NCBI GenBank assembly: GCA_039090855.1 | Contig: CM077013.1 | Location: 142,187,240-142,251,239, forward strand | Direction: 5' to 3' | Length of the DNA stretch: 64,000 nt | DNA from: Macrothele yani | Taxonomy: Eukaryota; Arthropoda; Arachnida; Araneae; Macrothelidae | In this document: positions 44,466 through 55,657 of the stretch, one piece after another | How positions within the stretch are numbered: the stretch's first letter is position 1 | How the letters are laid out: each line of letters starts with the position of its first letter | Made by a program: the position numbers and the translations under genes | The notes under the pieces: model-generated | Databases searched by the model: none | What the model saw: only the letters and a program-made list of their open reading frames with translations | What the model was told of the DNA's origin: nothing

Positions 44466-44999
44466 TATATATATATGTATATATCCCTTCAAAGAAAATA
44501 TTTTAAACTTGCCGAGACCTGACATATTGCAAAACGTGAATAAAAGACAGCTACTGGACGAATTTACAAGATCTTGCAAGAAAATATTGTAAAACCCAAG
44601 AACACTTCCACAGCAAGAAATTTTAATTTTGCCAACACAGTTAAAATGACAGAAAACTTATGCTGATTATGGCATTTACAATAAAGTGCAATTGTTTCCC
44701 TGTTTGAAGTGAGCAGTCGAAATGCAAAATAACAAAACATTACACAGAAAACATTTTCACGTGATGCACTTGATGCAAATTTTGCTCCTAATTTTACATA
44801 AAAATAGCTTTCTTCCAGTGGTTAAAATATAAAATTGTCATCACTAAACAAGAAGATGAATTGTTGACAATTTTAAAATTAGATATAAGTGCCAAGTTCA
44901 AATTCATTAAGTAAATTCTTTTAAGCAAATAACATGTACCCTTATTTAAAGCTGAACTGCTAAGATATTAGTATGAAAGTTTTCATATTTTTTTATAAA

Positions 45000-47022
45000 T
45001 AGTAAACAGGTTTATAAAATCATGCAATGCATAGATTATAATACGCTTTCCAACATACCAGAAATCATTACTCAAGTTATGTTGATAATGGCTGTGGAAT
45101 AAATCTCGGTCCTGTGCCCTGACCCTTGATCCCATATCGATGATATTCAACAGAACCGGTTTGGTGTACCTCCAAAATAACATGATAAAGTTTTGTCGCA
45201 ATCGAAGCATTTTTATGTAAGTTATGATGCATAAGGGCTATGGAAGGGCCCGCTCCTGTGTCCTAACCTTTGACCCCATTTCGCCCATTTCAATAGAATT
45301 CGTCTCCAGGCAGGCTCCTACAACATACTAACATTTCTTCCAAATCGAAGCATTTTTACGTAAGTTATAACGCATAATGGCAATTGAAGTGATTCTGCTC
45401 CTATGTCCTGACCTTTAACCCCATTTCCAATAGGATTTGTGGCCAGGTGGTCCCCTACCACATAATAAAATTTCATCGAAATCGAACCTTTTTACATTAG
45501 TTATGACGCATAACAGCTGTGGAATGGATCCCGCTCCTATGTACCTTTCACCTCATTTCGTCCACTTTAAATAAGGTTCTTTCCAGGTGATACCGTACCA
45601 GGTACTAAAATTTCATCGAAATCGAACGATTGTTACGCGAGTTACCGTGCGGACGGACATACGCACACAACGCGTGACATAATGAAGCAGATGGGAATCG
45701 CGACCATCTGCTCCCAAGAGTATCACGTCATAAAACTTTAATAGGATCCACACACAACGCATGACGTAATTAGACAGATGGTGTGACCACGCGCCAACAT
45801 TCTCAAACGCTAGATTGTGACGTCATAAGATTTCTAAGCATTGGAAACATTAATGGAACGACGCCATGACACTAAAAACGTTATAATTCGGGGTGGTCAT
45901 TTAACCCACTAAACGAATTCTCCTAAAGTCGAGATCAAGCTAAATCGATTTCTAGTATCAGAAAACGGTAGGTTAATGACTTTCATCAAAATTCTTAGAG
46001 CCGTTTTAAAAATAAAATGTACATACATACATACAAGAATTGCTACTTTATGGTGGACGTCAAGTAATTTTGCTTCCTATACTTCCAATGGAAAAACTTC
46101 TGTACACATTTTCTTCACAATTAATGCGTTCCCAAGAATGAAAATTTGAACATCCATTAAAATAGCTTCATTTCATAACTTGGAATACTTAATATTTTCT
46201 AAACCATAACCGTAATTATGCAATCCAACATTTATTTGCCCACTGACGTCATCAAAGTACAGGTCGCGCCATCTTTTTTCTGGTTTCAACACCACCAAAG
46301 GAAACGTTATTGTTTTTTAATATAATTATGCTTATGTTTTAGAAAATGTTAAGTATTCCAAGTTATAGTATGAAGTTATTTTAATCGATGTTCAAATTTC
46401 CATCCTTGGGAACACACTAGTTGTGAAGGAAATGTGTACAAAAGGTTTTCCATTGGAAATTTAGGAAGCAAAATTACTTGACGTCCACCTTAATATGTGG
46501 GATAAGGGCAATGGAATGGATCCCGATCCTATGTCCTGACCTTTGACTCCATTTGTCCCATTTTCAATAGGGTTCCTGTCCAGGTGGTCCCCTACCACAT
46601 ACTAAAATTTCATCGAAACTGAACCATTTTTACGCACCTTATGACGCATAAGGGCAATGGAATGCATCCCTCTCCTATGTCCTGACCTTTGACTCCACTT
46701 CACCCATTTTCAATAGGGTTCGTCCCCAGGTGGTCCCCTACCACATACTAAAATTTCATTGAAATCGAACCATATTTATGCAAGTTATGACGCATAAGGG
46801 CAATTGAATGGATCACGCTCTTATGGCGTGACCTTTGACCCCACTTCACTCATTTTCAATACGGTTCGTCCCCTGGTGGTCCCCTACTACATAATAAAAT
46901 TTCATCGAAATCGATCCATTTTTACGTGAGTTATCGTGCCAACAGATGGATGAACGGACAGACGGACGGAAAAAGCTGGAGCATATACGCTTCTTTAACC
47001 TACGGTTGGAAAGCGTAAACAA
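45000..47022 (+). mobile_element. Non-coding element built on ~143-bp tandem units, copy 1
   Basis: It begins near AATCATGCAATGCAT (45018). Units of about 137-146 bp then repeat, each with a TTATGACGCATAAGGGC-like start, TTTGACCCCATTTC, and AAATTTCATCGAAATCGAAC. Five units lie at 45073-45640 and three at 46500-46930. It ends with a CGGACAGACGGACGG stretch and a hairpin at 46988-47015. Between the two unit blocks lie a CGGACGGAC segment, an ACATAC tract and a 440-bp MITE (46051-46490). A copy in opposite orientation lies at 61795-63044. No coding capacity. A central satellite plus terminal hairpin suggests a Helitron/Helentron-type non-autonomous element, but that is inference. Confidence 0.7.
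46051..46490. mobile_element. MITE with ~175-bp terminal inverted repeats nested in the tandem-repeat element
   Basis: TGGTGGACGTCAAGTAATTT at the left is matched by AGGTGGACGTCAAGTAATTT at the right (reverse complement). The arms stay about 85 percent alike for some 175 bp. The centre is about 90 bp. TA flanks both sides (46049-46050 and 46491-46492). Confidence 0.82.
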
Positions 47023-48274
47023 AATGTTTTATAAGCAAGAGTAACCCATCCCCAAATGTAGGGCATATGCATTTCTTTTTATTCTGCTGGTTGGCTAGAT
47101 ATAAAGCTTCTTTACTGATCAGTGGAACATGCATATTTCAGTCATATGGTAAATTTACCGAGCATATAAATTTAACAATTCCTCATAACTATTGATGCCC
47201 TTTAATTGCCACCCTCAAATTAACACATTATCACGATATCATGTAATTTCACATATGATTTTTTAAAGAAAATCAAAAATGTCACTTTTTGAGAAATTCA
47301 AGGTCAAATTTTAAATTGTGGGACCTTGAAATTAAAATTATAAAAGTATGCATAAAGTAATATACCATTTTAAAGCCAGTGAAAAGAGGTTTCTTTAAAA
47401 AAACCTCATCACTCTGTGTTAAGAAGAACTTGAGTTATAAGTAGTTTTATGAAGTACAAAACACCAAAATTTGGCAAATTTCTTGAATTTTATGACCTCA
47501 TACTCAGGAAATTTAAAAGCTATTGTGCTAAAAATTGGCACACATTCATTTCTGATGTATATCAATGAATCTGCAAAGTTTCATAAAAATCCAAAAGGGT
47601 TGAAAATGCTATTTTTCTGTGTTGATTTGCACATGGAATGACCCTCCTTTTTAAAAAAAGACATTTGGACACATTGCTGATGCATGACTTTGATGTATTT
47701 TTTGATGCAGCCAGGTCCATGCATGAAGCAGAAGCAATTCCTAGGAGTTCCACCCTCCTGCAAGAATGCATCCTTAACCACAGTCAACAGATGCCCATCA
47801 CAATTCGTGAATACATCATTCCACTTAATTAACTCCAATGGCTGATGTTTTACTCCACAGTGATGCAACAGCCAAGGTACCAGTTGTCCATGCACTCCCA
47901 CGGGTTGAACGCAAGTTCTGTGCTATTTTATCAGCTCGGTGATTTTATCAGAACTACACAGAAATCTCCTACACAACTTTTTAGCACAAACAATGATTCT
48001 ACACGCACTCTTTCATACCATTACTTAAAAATAATAATAATAATTAAGTACCGTTTATGGAGCCTTTTTCAAGTATTTTCAGCGACTTGAAAATGAACTT
48101 TTTTTTTCCAAGTACTTTTCAAGGTTTCCAAAAGAAAATACGAACCATGACAAACAATGCTTCAATAATGACAATATAGGAGCTCAAACAAAATGTATGC
48201 ATGCGTGCATGTCTGCCATCTGTCTAAAGCAATAGAACAGCATACTGTAAACCATAAAACAACACCCAACTTAC

Positions 48275-48444
48275 GTTTTCAGCGTTCCAGATGTCATAAG
48301 CTCAGTGATCAACACTAAGTATTTCCTTTTGAGTGTATTGACTTCCCAGTAGTCATAAAAGCGAACAATGTTGGGATGCTGAAGACCTTTAAGCATTTCA
48401 GCTTCCTCTCGAAACCTCTGCCTTTCACTCTTGTTGAGACGCTC
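48275..48444 (-). CDS. Wnk: WNK kinase exon: alpha-C helix to hinge
   Basis: This 170-bp exon encodes [34 protein letters not shown], then [16 protein letters not shown] and two bases of a Thr codon. It has the alpha-C helix with its conserved Glu (EEAEML), strands beta 4-5 and the hinge ELMTSG. The acceptor is GAATTAG (48446-48445) and the donor is GTAAGTT from 48274. The phase-2 end fits the single base at the start of the 33032-33252 exon. It is the most upstream WNK exon I can recognise. The glycine-rich loop exon should lie further right but was not found before 64000. Confidence 0.95.
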
Positions 48445-48637
48445 CTAATTCAAAATAGAAAAATAAATAATTTAATAATGCTGTTGAGACACAAGACAGC
48501 AATGATCCAAAATTGCTGCAAAACAATAATTTAATAGTATGGAACAAACAATATGACAGCATATCCACTTATACCAATACAGCAGTAATACAAAGAAAAA
48601 AATGTGAATTCCATGACCAAACAGAAATGAAGTATAA

Positions 48638-48866
48638 TTTTTTTTTTTTTTTTAATGTATTGGGAGTTTAACCACCACCGTAAGCAACTCAATGGGCTAC
48701 AAGCAGCTGCCTGTCCCTAATTTACAGCCGCTGGCTCCAGGGAAGGGAGAGAGTCAATGCCATAAGACAAACACAACATCCACACCAAGCCAGGATTCAA
48801 ACCTGGCCTTATTTCAGACAATCGGTCACAACCCAGGAGGACTTTACTGTGCCACCGGAATGGCAT
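48638..48866 (-). mobile_element. tRNA-derived SINE, second copy
   Basis: It shares the body (AACTCAATGGGCTACAAGC, AGGGAAGGGAGAGAGTCAAT, CATAAGACAAACACAACATC) and tRNA-like head with 27782-27997. The B box is degraded to GGTTTGAATCC. The T run at 48638-48653 is its poly(A) tail. It is older than the first copy, and no clean target duplication was seen. Confidence 0.85.
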
Positions 48867-49451
48867 AAAAACAGTTTAAAGGACACATTTTATGTGGTGC
48901 AAACACTTTCAAGATGGTGCACAAAAAAATTGACAGTGTGTAATGCTATTAAGCAGGGGGGGGGCAGAAGACGGGAGTTTTGAAATCCATCAGGACAAAA
49001 ATGTCAATGAAAAATGGAAGAAAAAATTAAAGCATTATTTTCTAATGTAAGTTGATGCATGTTTATTTAATTAAAACATTTTTTCTGATGTGAGTCGCAT
49101 TTTAACAAAACAAAAAAAAAACAGTTTTGAGGGGCCAAGGCCTCTTTTGCCCACCCCCATCTAAATATGCCCCTGGGCCAGGTGAAACGAAGTCAAATTA
49201 AAAAAAATAATGCATGAACGTATTGTGCGGTATGCTGGAACGAAAAGTGATAAAGTATATTAGTTTTAAAATTTTTATTTTTACCCAAACCACTTATTGT
49301 AAAATAAAGTTCCAATTTGTTCCATGACTTTCTTTTCCATTTTTCCAGTTGCTATTCTCAAAAAAATAAAATTTTAGATTTCGATTTTATTAAAACACAA
49401 TTTGTGGGTCAAATTTTGTACAAGTTAATTCATAGTATCATATTTTCCTTC

Positions 49452-49680
49452 GTATAATCGGTAGACCATAAAACTCAGAAAAAAATAAAAAATTCCGTCG
49501 TAAGATTCTCGGCGGTGTGTAATCCACAGACCGTGGGGGGGGGGGGGGGATCCGACGCATGATTCGCGGCGTCGTATAATCCGTAGATCGAGAAATACTG
49601 AAAAAACAATTTTTCTACATCGTATAATCCTGGGCGGTGCAAAGACCATGAAATTCTGAAAAAAAAAGATTGTTGTAATT
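49452..49680. repeat. Degenerate ~55-60-bp tandem repeat
   Basis: CGTATAATCCGTAGACCATG-like and AAATTCTGAAAAAAA-like blocks recur at about 49453, 49515, 49572 and 49621. A run of 16 Gs lies at 49534-49549. No known family is recognised. Confidence 0.55.
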
Positions 49681-50093
49681 TCCGACAGAAAAGCCGCAAT
49701 TCACAGGATGACCGACCCAGAAGTTCGAAGTAAAAAGAAAGGATGGTAATTTTTAAGTATTTTTCTGTTACTTTAAATTAAAATCCTTGGCTTTTGCAAC
49801 ATTACTGTAATCCGTTAGTAAACCTGAAAAATCCGTAAAAGAAGTTACGGCAGTCCGTGGTATTTGTTTATTTTCTGAACATGTTTCAACTAAATAGCGA
49901 ACAAAATATAATTAATACGATTAACGCAGCAAAATTAAGAGTGCAAAATGATTACTGTGCCATGGAATAGCTCTGAAAGCTTATCACAGCATGTAGGCTT
50001 CCGCGAGCGCAAATAGTTCCGCCTGCGCTGCATCACAGTTTCTGTCAAAATGCTGGTAAGTAAAAATAAATTACTTATATATATATACATTCT

Positions 50094-50188
50094 GGGATGT
50101 AAGGTCAGGTGATGCGTAACATCACAGCCTCTCCTTGACAAATGTCAACCCCGCCTTCTCGTGGTGCATCCTGTTCCCACTAAAGGGG
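50094..50188 (+). ncRNA. Putative HDV-like ribozyme at RTE copy E 5' end
   Basis: P1 50094-50100 (GGGATGT) with 50166-50172 (GCATCCT). P2 50149-50152 (CCCC) with 50185-50188 (GGGG). P3 50153-50155 (GCC) with 50163-50165 (GGT), loop TTCTCGT. A minimal P4 at 50173-50180, and J4/2 CTAAA. J1/2 is long and holds a GTGATG/CATCAC hairpin. The first base of the element is the first base of P1, as expected if self-cleavage defines the RNA 5' end. Confidence 0.6.
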
Positions 50189-53100
50189 CTCTGACGACCG
50201 CCAATAGCGGTATAACTATACCATCGGGATCAGAGGAAATGCTATCCCACACTCACCAACCCGCTTGGCCAGCGTGGTGAGTTATGGCCAAACACCTCCA
50301 AAATGACTCTACAACTTAAATCTTGGCCCTCAGTCTCCGGCAGCTGGAATGTACCTGGCCAAGGCAGCGGCCAGTGCGACATGAAGGCAGAGGGTGCTAA
50401 GAATCCCCGGAGGACCAGACTAGGCTGCCATTTGATGCTGACCTTGGCTACCTATAACGGACGCTCCCTATCTTCTGATTCAAGGCTTCTTGAATTGGAA
50501 GAGGAACTACAAAGGATCAAGTGGGACATCGTCGGGCTAAGTGAGGTAAGGAGAAAAGGAGAAGATCTCATTGAACTGAAAAGTGGACATCTCTTCTATT
50601 ATCGTGGGACAGATACTGGCAGAACTAGTGGTGTTGGATTTATAATAAACAAGAAACTGAAGGATAAAGTGGTAGAAGTTGAAAGTTCCTCTGACAGAGC
50701 TGCACGACTCGTTATCCAACTATCGAGAAGATACCAGGCTCAGATTATTCAAACTTATGCACCCACCACAAGTCATCCTGAAGAAGAAATTGAAGAATTT
50801 TATGAGGAAATTCGTCATCTAAATAATAAAGGTAAGCAGCACTTGAAGATAATTATGGGAGATTTCAATGCAAAAATAGGGCAACGGCAACAGAATGAAA
50901 CTTCAGTAGGTAAATTCGGTCACGGCAACAGAAACCAGCGTGGAAATACTCTCGTTGAGTTTGCAGAGGCAGAAGGATTTTTCATCTTGAACTCCTTTTT
51001 CAAGAAAAAGCCACACAGGAAATGGACATGGAGACATCCAATTGGGACGACAAGTGAAATTGATTTTATTATGTGTAACAAAAAATTCGTCATCGAAGAC
51101 TGCAGTGTGCTGAACAAGTTCAACACAGGTAGTGACCATAGATTGGTGAGATGTAAGATGCACTTCAACACTAAACTGGAACGTGGCAAGCTCATAAGAC
51201 AAACAAAATGTATTGACATAACCAACCTTAAAAACACCATAATACTTTCAAGTTGGAACTGAAGAACAGATTCTCTGCTTTAGAAGGCCTAACATCGGAA
51301 GAAGTGGATATTTCGGAAGTTAACAGAAAAGTAACCAAAGCTCTAATGGAAACAGCAACAAAATTAGCTGGGTCTAAGAACAAGTTGCATGTGAACAAAT
51401 TATCAGGAAAAACCAAAATGTTGATGCAAAAAAGAAGAGAGATGAGGACAACTAAAGTAGATGTGACTTCCAAAGTGGAATATATAGAGCTATGCAAGAC
51501 AACACGAAAAAGTATCACTGAAGACGTAAGGAAATTCAACTGTGAGCTAGTGAGGAAAGCAATTGAAAACAACCAAAGCCTTAAGATAGCAAAGGGACAT
51601 CTCAGTAAGGGAAGAAAACAGATTATGGCTCTGAGAAAAGAAGATGGTTCTATAACAAGAAATAGAGGCGAAATTTTGACAAGAGTGAATGATTTCTACT
51701 CCAAATTATATGAAAGGGATGATACATGTACTCCAGACATCATGAAAGGTACCAGAGTTCTTCCAGTCCTCCCAGCAGAAGTTGCTCATGCAATCAAGAA
51801 CATGAAGCGAGGAAAGCTCCAGGAGAAGATGGAATTACTATAGACATCATACAAGAAGCAAGTGGAGAAATTGAAACAGTACTCGCCCAAATTTTCACTC
51901 GATGCCTTAATGAAGGGAAGATTCCTGAGGATTGGAACAATGCTACAATGATCCTGCTACATAAAAAAGGTGACATTGAGAATCTCAGGAACTACAGACC
52001 TATCAGCCTCCTATCAGTGGTTTATAAAATCTTCACTAAAGTTCTTTCACACCGCTTGAAGGTAACACTGGACATGGCTCAACCGAGAGAACAAGCTGGA
52101 TTCAGGAGTGGCTACAGCACAATAGATCATATCCACGTACTGAGAGAACTGATTGAAAGAGCGAGGGAATATGAACTTCCATTGTGCATGGCTTTTATCG
52201 ATTATGAAAAAGCCTTTGATTCGGTGAAACCATCAGCAGTTACCACGGCTCTGAAATCCTGCGGTATTGAAGATGCATACATTAATATTATTAATAACAT
52301 CTATGAAAATGCAAGTGCAAAGATTCGGCTGTTTGAAAATACAACACACATAAAAATTGGAAAGGGAGTGAGACAAGGTGACACCATATCTCCGAAGCTC
52401 TTTAATGCCACATTGGAAAATGTCTTTCAATCACTGAACTGGGAAAACAAAGGGATAAAGATTAATGGAGATTATCTAACCCACCTTCGTTTTGCTGATG
52501 ACGTAGTCATTTTTGCAACTACCCCATCAGAGCTGCAGAGTATGATCCAGGAACTTGCTGACAAGAGTAAAGAAGTGGGATTAAAAATGAACTTTCAGAA
52601 GACAAAAGTGATGTTCAATGCTTTTACAAGAAATGAAGATTTATCGATTGATGGAGAAAAACTGGAGATAACAGATACGTATGTTTATCTTGGACAGCAG
52701 ATATCAAGTGAGGGTCACATTGATGAAGAAATTAATCGGCGTACAAAACTTGCCTGGAGAGCTTTTGGAAGAAACAGCATAATTTTTAAGAGCAATATGC
52801 CATTATGTCTTAAAAGAAAAGTGTTTGATCAATGCATCCTTCCAGTGCTTACGTATGGTGCAGAGACGTGGACCTTAACTAAAAGAGACATACAAAAGCT
52901 GCAGACAACTCAAAGAAGCATGGAGAGGTGCATGCTTGGTATAACCAGGAGAGATAAGAAGAGGAACTCGTGGATCCGAAAAATGACGAGAGTGGAAGAC
53001 ATCATGATCAGAGTTAAATCCCTGAAATGGCAATGGGCTGGACATACTGCCAGAAGGACAGACCATAGATGGACAGCCGAAATTTTAGATTGGATTCCAA

Positions 53101-53278
53101 GGGACAGGAAAAGACCCAGAAAAAGACCACATGGGAGATGGGTGGATGAAATTCGTAAATATGCGGGAGTGACATGGAGGAGACTGGCACAAGACAGACC
53201 GTTGTGGAGGAAACTTGGGGAGACCTTCGTCCAGCAGTGGATTGATAATGGTTGACAATGATGATGATGATGATGATG
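50094..53278 (+). mobile_element. RTE copy E, full length with 11-bp target duplication
   Basis: It begins GGGATGTAAGGTCAGG at 50094 and ends in (GAT)n at 53278. ATATACATTCT flanks both sides (50083-50093 and 53279-53289). The ORF starts at 50303 (MTLQLKSWPSVSG). It is broken by a one-base loss in an A run at about 51233 (the LKKHHN stretch) and by another near 51815 within GKAPGED. The frames 50303-51262, 51253-51843 and 51726-53255 otherwise hold all endonuclease and RT motifs, including GSDHRLV and FADDVVIF, and the normal C-terminus. Two small shifts are the only disabling lesions seen, so this is a young copy. Confidence 0.95.
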
Positions 53279-53685
53279 ATATACATTCTTTTAATCTTTT
53301 TGCGGTTATCTATCTCTGTATTTCGTTGCAATTTTTTTCTATTGCCGCATTTTGCATTTTCGGTACTTTTCAAATAACAACACCTGACAACTACCGCGCG
53401 GATTTTTTAAAACGCCGAAGTTGTTGTTTTTTCATTACCGGTGTATCATCCATAGAACAAAATTTATAACTTAACAGATAGTCCGCGGATTAAACGACAG
53501 AAATTACTGTATTATATACTGCCAATTACGAATTCTATCTGAAGGAAAAAGAAAAAAATCGGGCGTCAGTTCCAGTTTTCTAGGCGCCTGGGCGATCTAG
53601 CGCCCGGGATTTGTCGAGTCCTGTATGTATATACAGGGGTTGGGTAGAATAACGTGAACACCTAGGAAAAGAAGGTTCCGCGTAC

Positions 53686-55017
53686 CTAGTAGTGGGAGCG
53701 ATTATCTTTGGCATTCAAAACACCCTGATTCCCTGAATCCTCCTTGGAATGGACCACACACAAATCCTGGATGGTGGTTAGTGGGATGTTACTTCATTCT
53801 TCACGCAGAAATTGCTCCAGGTCATTGAGAGATGCAGGAGAAGGATAACGGGATTTTACTCTGTTTAGCAACAGACCACAGTGGCTCAATTATGTTTAAG
53901 TCTGGTGATTGAGGAGGCCAAGGAAGGTGTGGAAGTTCGTCCTCATAATTATAAATACACCACACTGTGAACACTCAAGAAACGTAGCATATTAAATCCG
54001 TTTATTTTTGTGGCGTAGTAAAACCTAAAAAATCCGTAGAAGTTACGGCAGTCCGTGATATTGGTTTATTTTCTGAACATGTTTTAACTAAATATTTGAA
54101 ATTTAGTTGAAACATGTCTACCATTGCCTTGAGAAAGCCTCCCAGTGGAGTGCGAAAGCTTGGCGAATCTTTGTACTTACTACGTCACAAAAATAAACGG
54201 ATTGTATACGCTATATGCGTTTCTTGAGTGTTCGTCCTCATGTTCATCAAACCATGATTGGACGTACCGAGCTCTGTGAACTGGGGCGTTATCATCTTGA
54301 TAGATGACATCCCATAAAGGAAACATGCCTGAGCCATTGCATGGACTTGGTCGGCCAAAACGGTTTCATACGCTCTGCCTGTCATCCGTCCTTTCAAGGT
54401 GATCAGTGGACCTGCTGAAAGCCACGATATGATCGCCCAGAGCATGACAGAACCACCACCATGCTGCACTGTTGGGAGCAGATAGTCGGGGTTGTACGCT
54501 TCTGACGGTGTTCTCCACACGTAAACATGTCCTGCGGTAAGGAATAGCGTGAATGCGGATTATCCGACCACACTACACGCTTTCATGCACCGGCAGTCCA
54601 TGTTGTATGCTCCTGGCACCACTGACGTCGCCGTTGTGCATTCATCCGGGTCACTGGAGGTTTTGCAATAGCATCTCTGCTATGAATATCTTGTTTGTGC
54701 AGTTCCCTGTGCACTGTTTTCGTTGATACTGGGGTCTGGAGATGCAGATTGAGCTCCGCACCAATTTTGAGCGCCGTGGTTTTCTTATACGGGTAATAAT
54801 CCTCTTTAATGCTCTCCTGTCTATATCAGTCATGGTCATTTTTCGGCGGCTCTTGTGTTTCGCATATGACGTTTTGCCACGAACATGGAATGCTGTCATG
54901 ACGCTAGACACAGTAGCTCTCGATACTTCCACTACCCTGGCGACTGTTAATCCCGGAGGCTCCAACTAGCCCGCCACCAACAATTAGCCTTCTTTCGAAG
55001 TCCGTTAGATCGCTCAT
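53686..55017 (-). pseudogene. Tc1-like transposase, interrupted and frameshifted
   Basis: Met at 55017 (MSDLTDFERRLIVGG) is the usual family start. Frames at 54965-54651 carry VARVVEVSRATVSSVMTAFH (helix-turn-helix). Frame 54520-54185 carries HGGGSVMLWAIISWLSAGPL and the second-Asp region (IKMITPQFTEL), where the DN pair is altered. The 3' quarter is cut by the 53947-54229 insertion and then continues to a TAG at 53688-53686. Without the insert and its duplicated target it would be about 345 codons, a normal length. Confidence 0.85.
53947..54229. mobile_element. 283-bp foldback insertion with 12-bp target duplication
   Basis: GTTCGTCCTCAT flanks both sides (53935-53946 and 54230-54241). The ends are inverted copies: ACTCAAGAAACG and ATCCGTTTATTTTTGTG recur at the right in reverse complement. 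The interior has a TCCGTAGAAGTTACGGCAGT stretch that recurs at about 49827. It also has a degenerate CTTGAGA, stem CCTCC/GGAG, GAAAG series reminiscent of Penelope-like hammerhead remnants. Confidence 0.65.
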
Positions 55018-55562
55018 TTTGTTGTCACCCTGAAAGAAATTTTGCAACACGACACTTTAAATGCCCTTAGATCAGATCATATGTAGAGGATTTTAGGAAG
55101 GGAGTGTCTGACCCCAGGTCTTAAACAACCCTCAGAAATAGGAAGCTAGGGGATTTGGGCTAGAGAGCCCGATAGGAAAGTGACACGGAAGCGAGGTAGA
55201 AAGGGGGAGAAAGACGCCCTTATTTATTACCGGGAGGGGGGGCAGCACGCGGGGTCCGACGGCTTAACATGCCTGTCCGACGCACAGCGGATATTTAGTG
55301 GTTCGAGCGTTCGTACCTGCCTGGGATCCAACCAGAGGTTTTCTCCGTGCCAGTCACGAACGCTGACCACTAGGACACCCGCGGCCCTTAAACCGGACCC
55401 TAAGGTTTTAAACAAAGCTATTACAACCAAAAAGAGATGGATACCTTTGCGTATTGTGACGTACGCAGCTGCATTAAAAGTCACGACTCTGAGCGTGGTG
55501 TTCACATTATTCTGTCCAACCCCTGTATATACAGTATATACGTATATTTATATAGTCTGGAG

Positions 55563-55657
55563 GGGATGTAAGGTCAGGTGATGCGTAACATCATAGCCTC
55601 TCCTTGACAAATGTCAACCCCGCCTTCTCGTGGTGCATCCTGTTCCCACTAAAGGGG
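55563..55657 (+). ncRNA. Putative HDV-like ribozyme at RTE copy F 5' end
   Basis: The same helices as copy E: P1 55563-55569 with 55635-55641, and P2 GGGG at 55654-55657. The unpaired J1/2 hairpin carries a C-to-T change (CATCAT), whereas the core is unchanged. Confidence 0.58.

Larger units (their letters stand above)
33253..48274 (-). other. Wnk: WNK intron, 15.0 kb
   Basis: This intron lies between the 48275-48444 and 33032-33252 exons. Recognised content: Tc1 element 34238-35646, TG microsatellite, MITE 35711-35860, Helitron 35940-41272, RTE copy D 41276-44465 and the tandem-repeat element 45000-47022. Stretches where I recognise nothing: 33253-34237, 44466-44999 and 47023-48274. The last contains an unassigned 106-codon minus-strand frame at 47581-47901. 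Confidence 0.85.
53634..55525 (-). mobile_element. Tc1-like element with terminal inverted repeats and a 283-bp insertion
   Basis: TA flanks 53632-53633 and 55526-55527. The ends are CAGGGGTTGGGTAGAATAAC and CAGGGGTTGGACAGAATAAT (reverse complement). The 1892 bp includes a foreign 283-bp insert (53947-54229) and long spacers on the right (55020-55500). Confidence 0.9.

Noticed and set aside
47581..47901. 106-codon minus-strand ORF in the WNK intron
   Set aside because: No motif, no splice context and no repeat identity recognised; too short to support as a gene.
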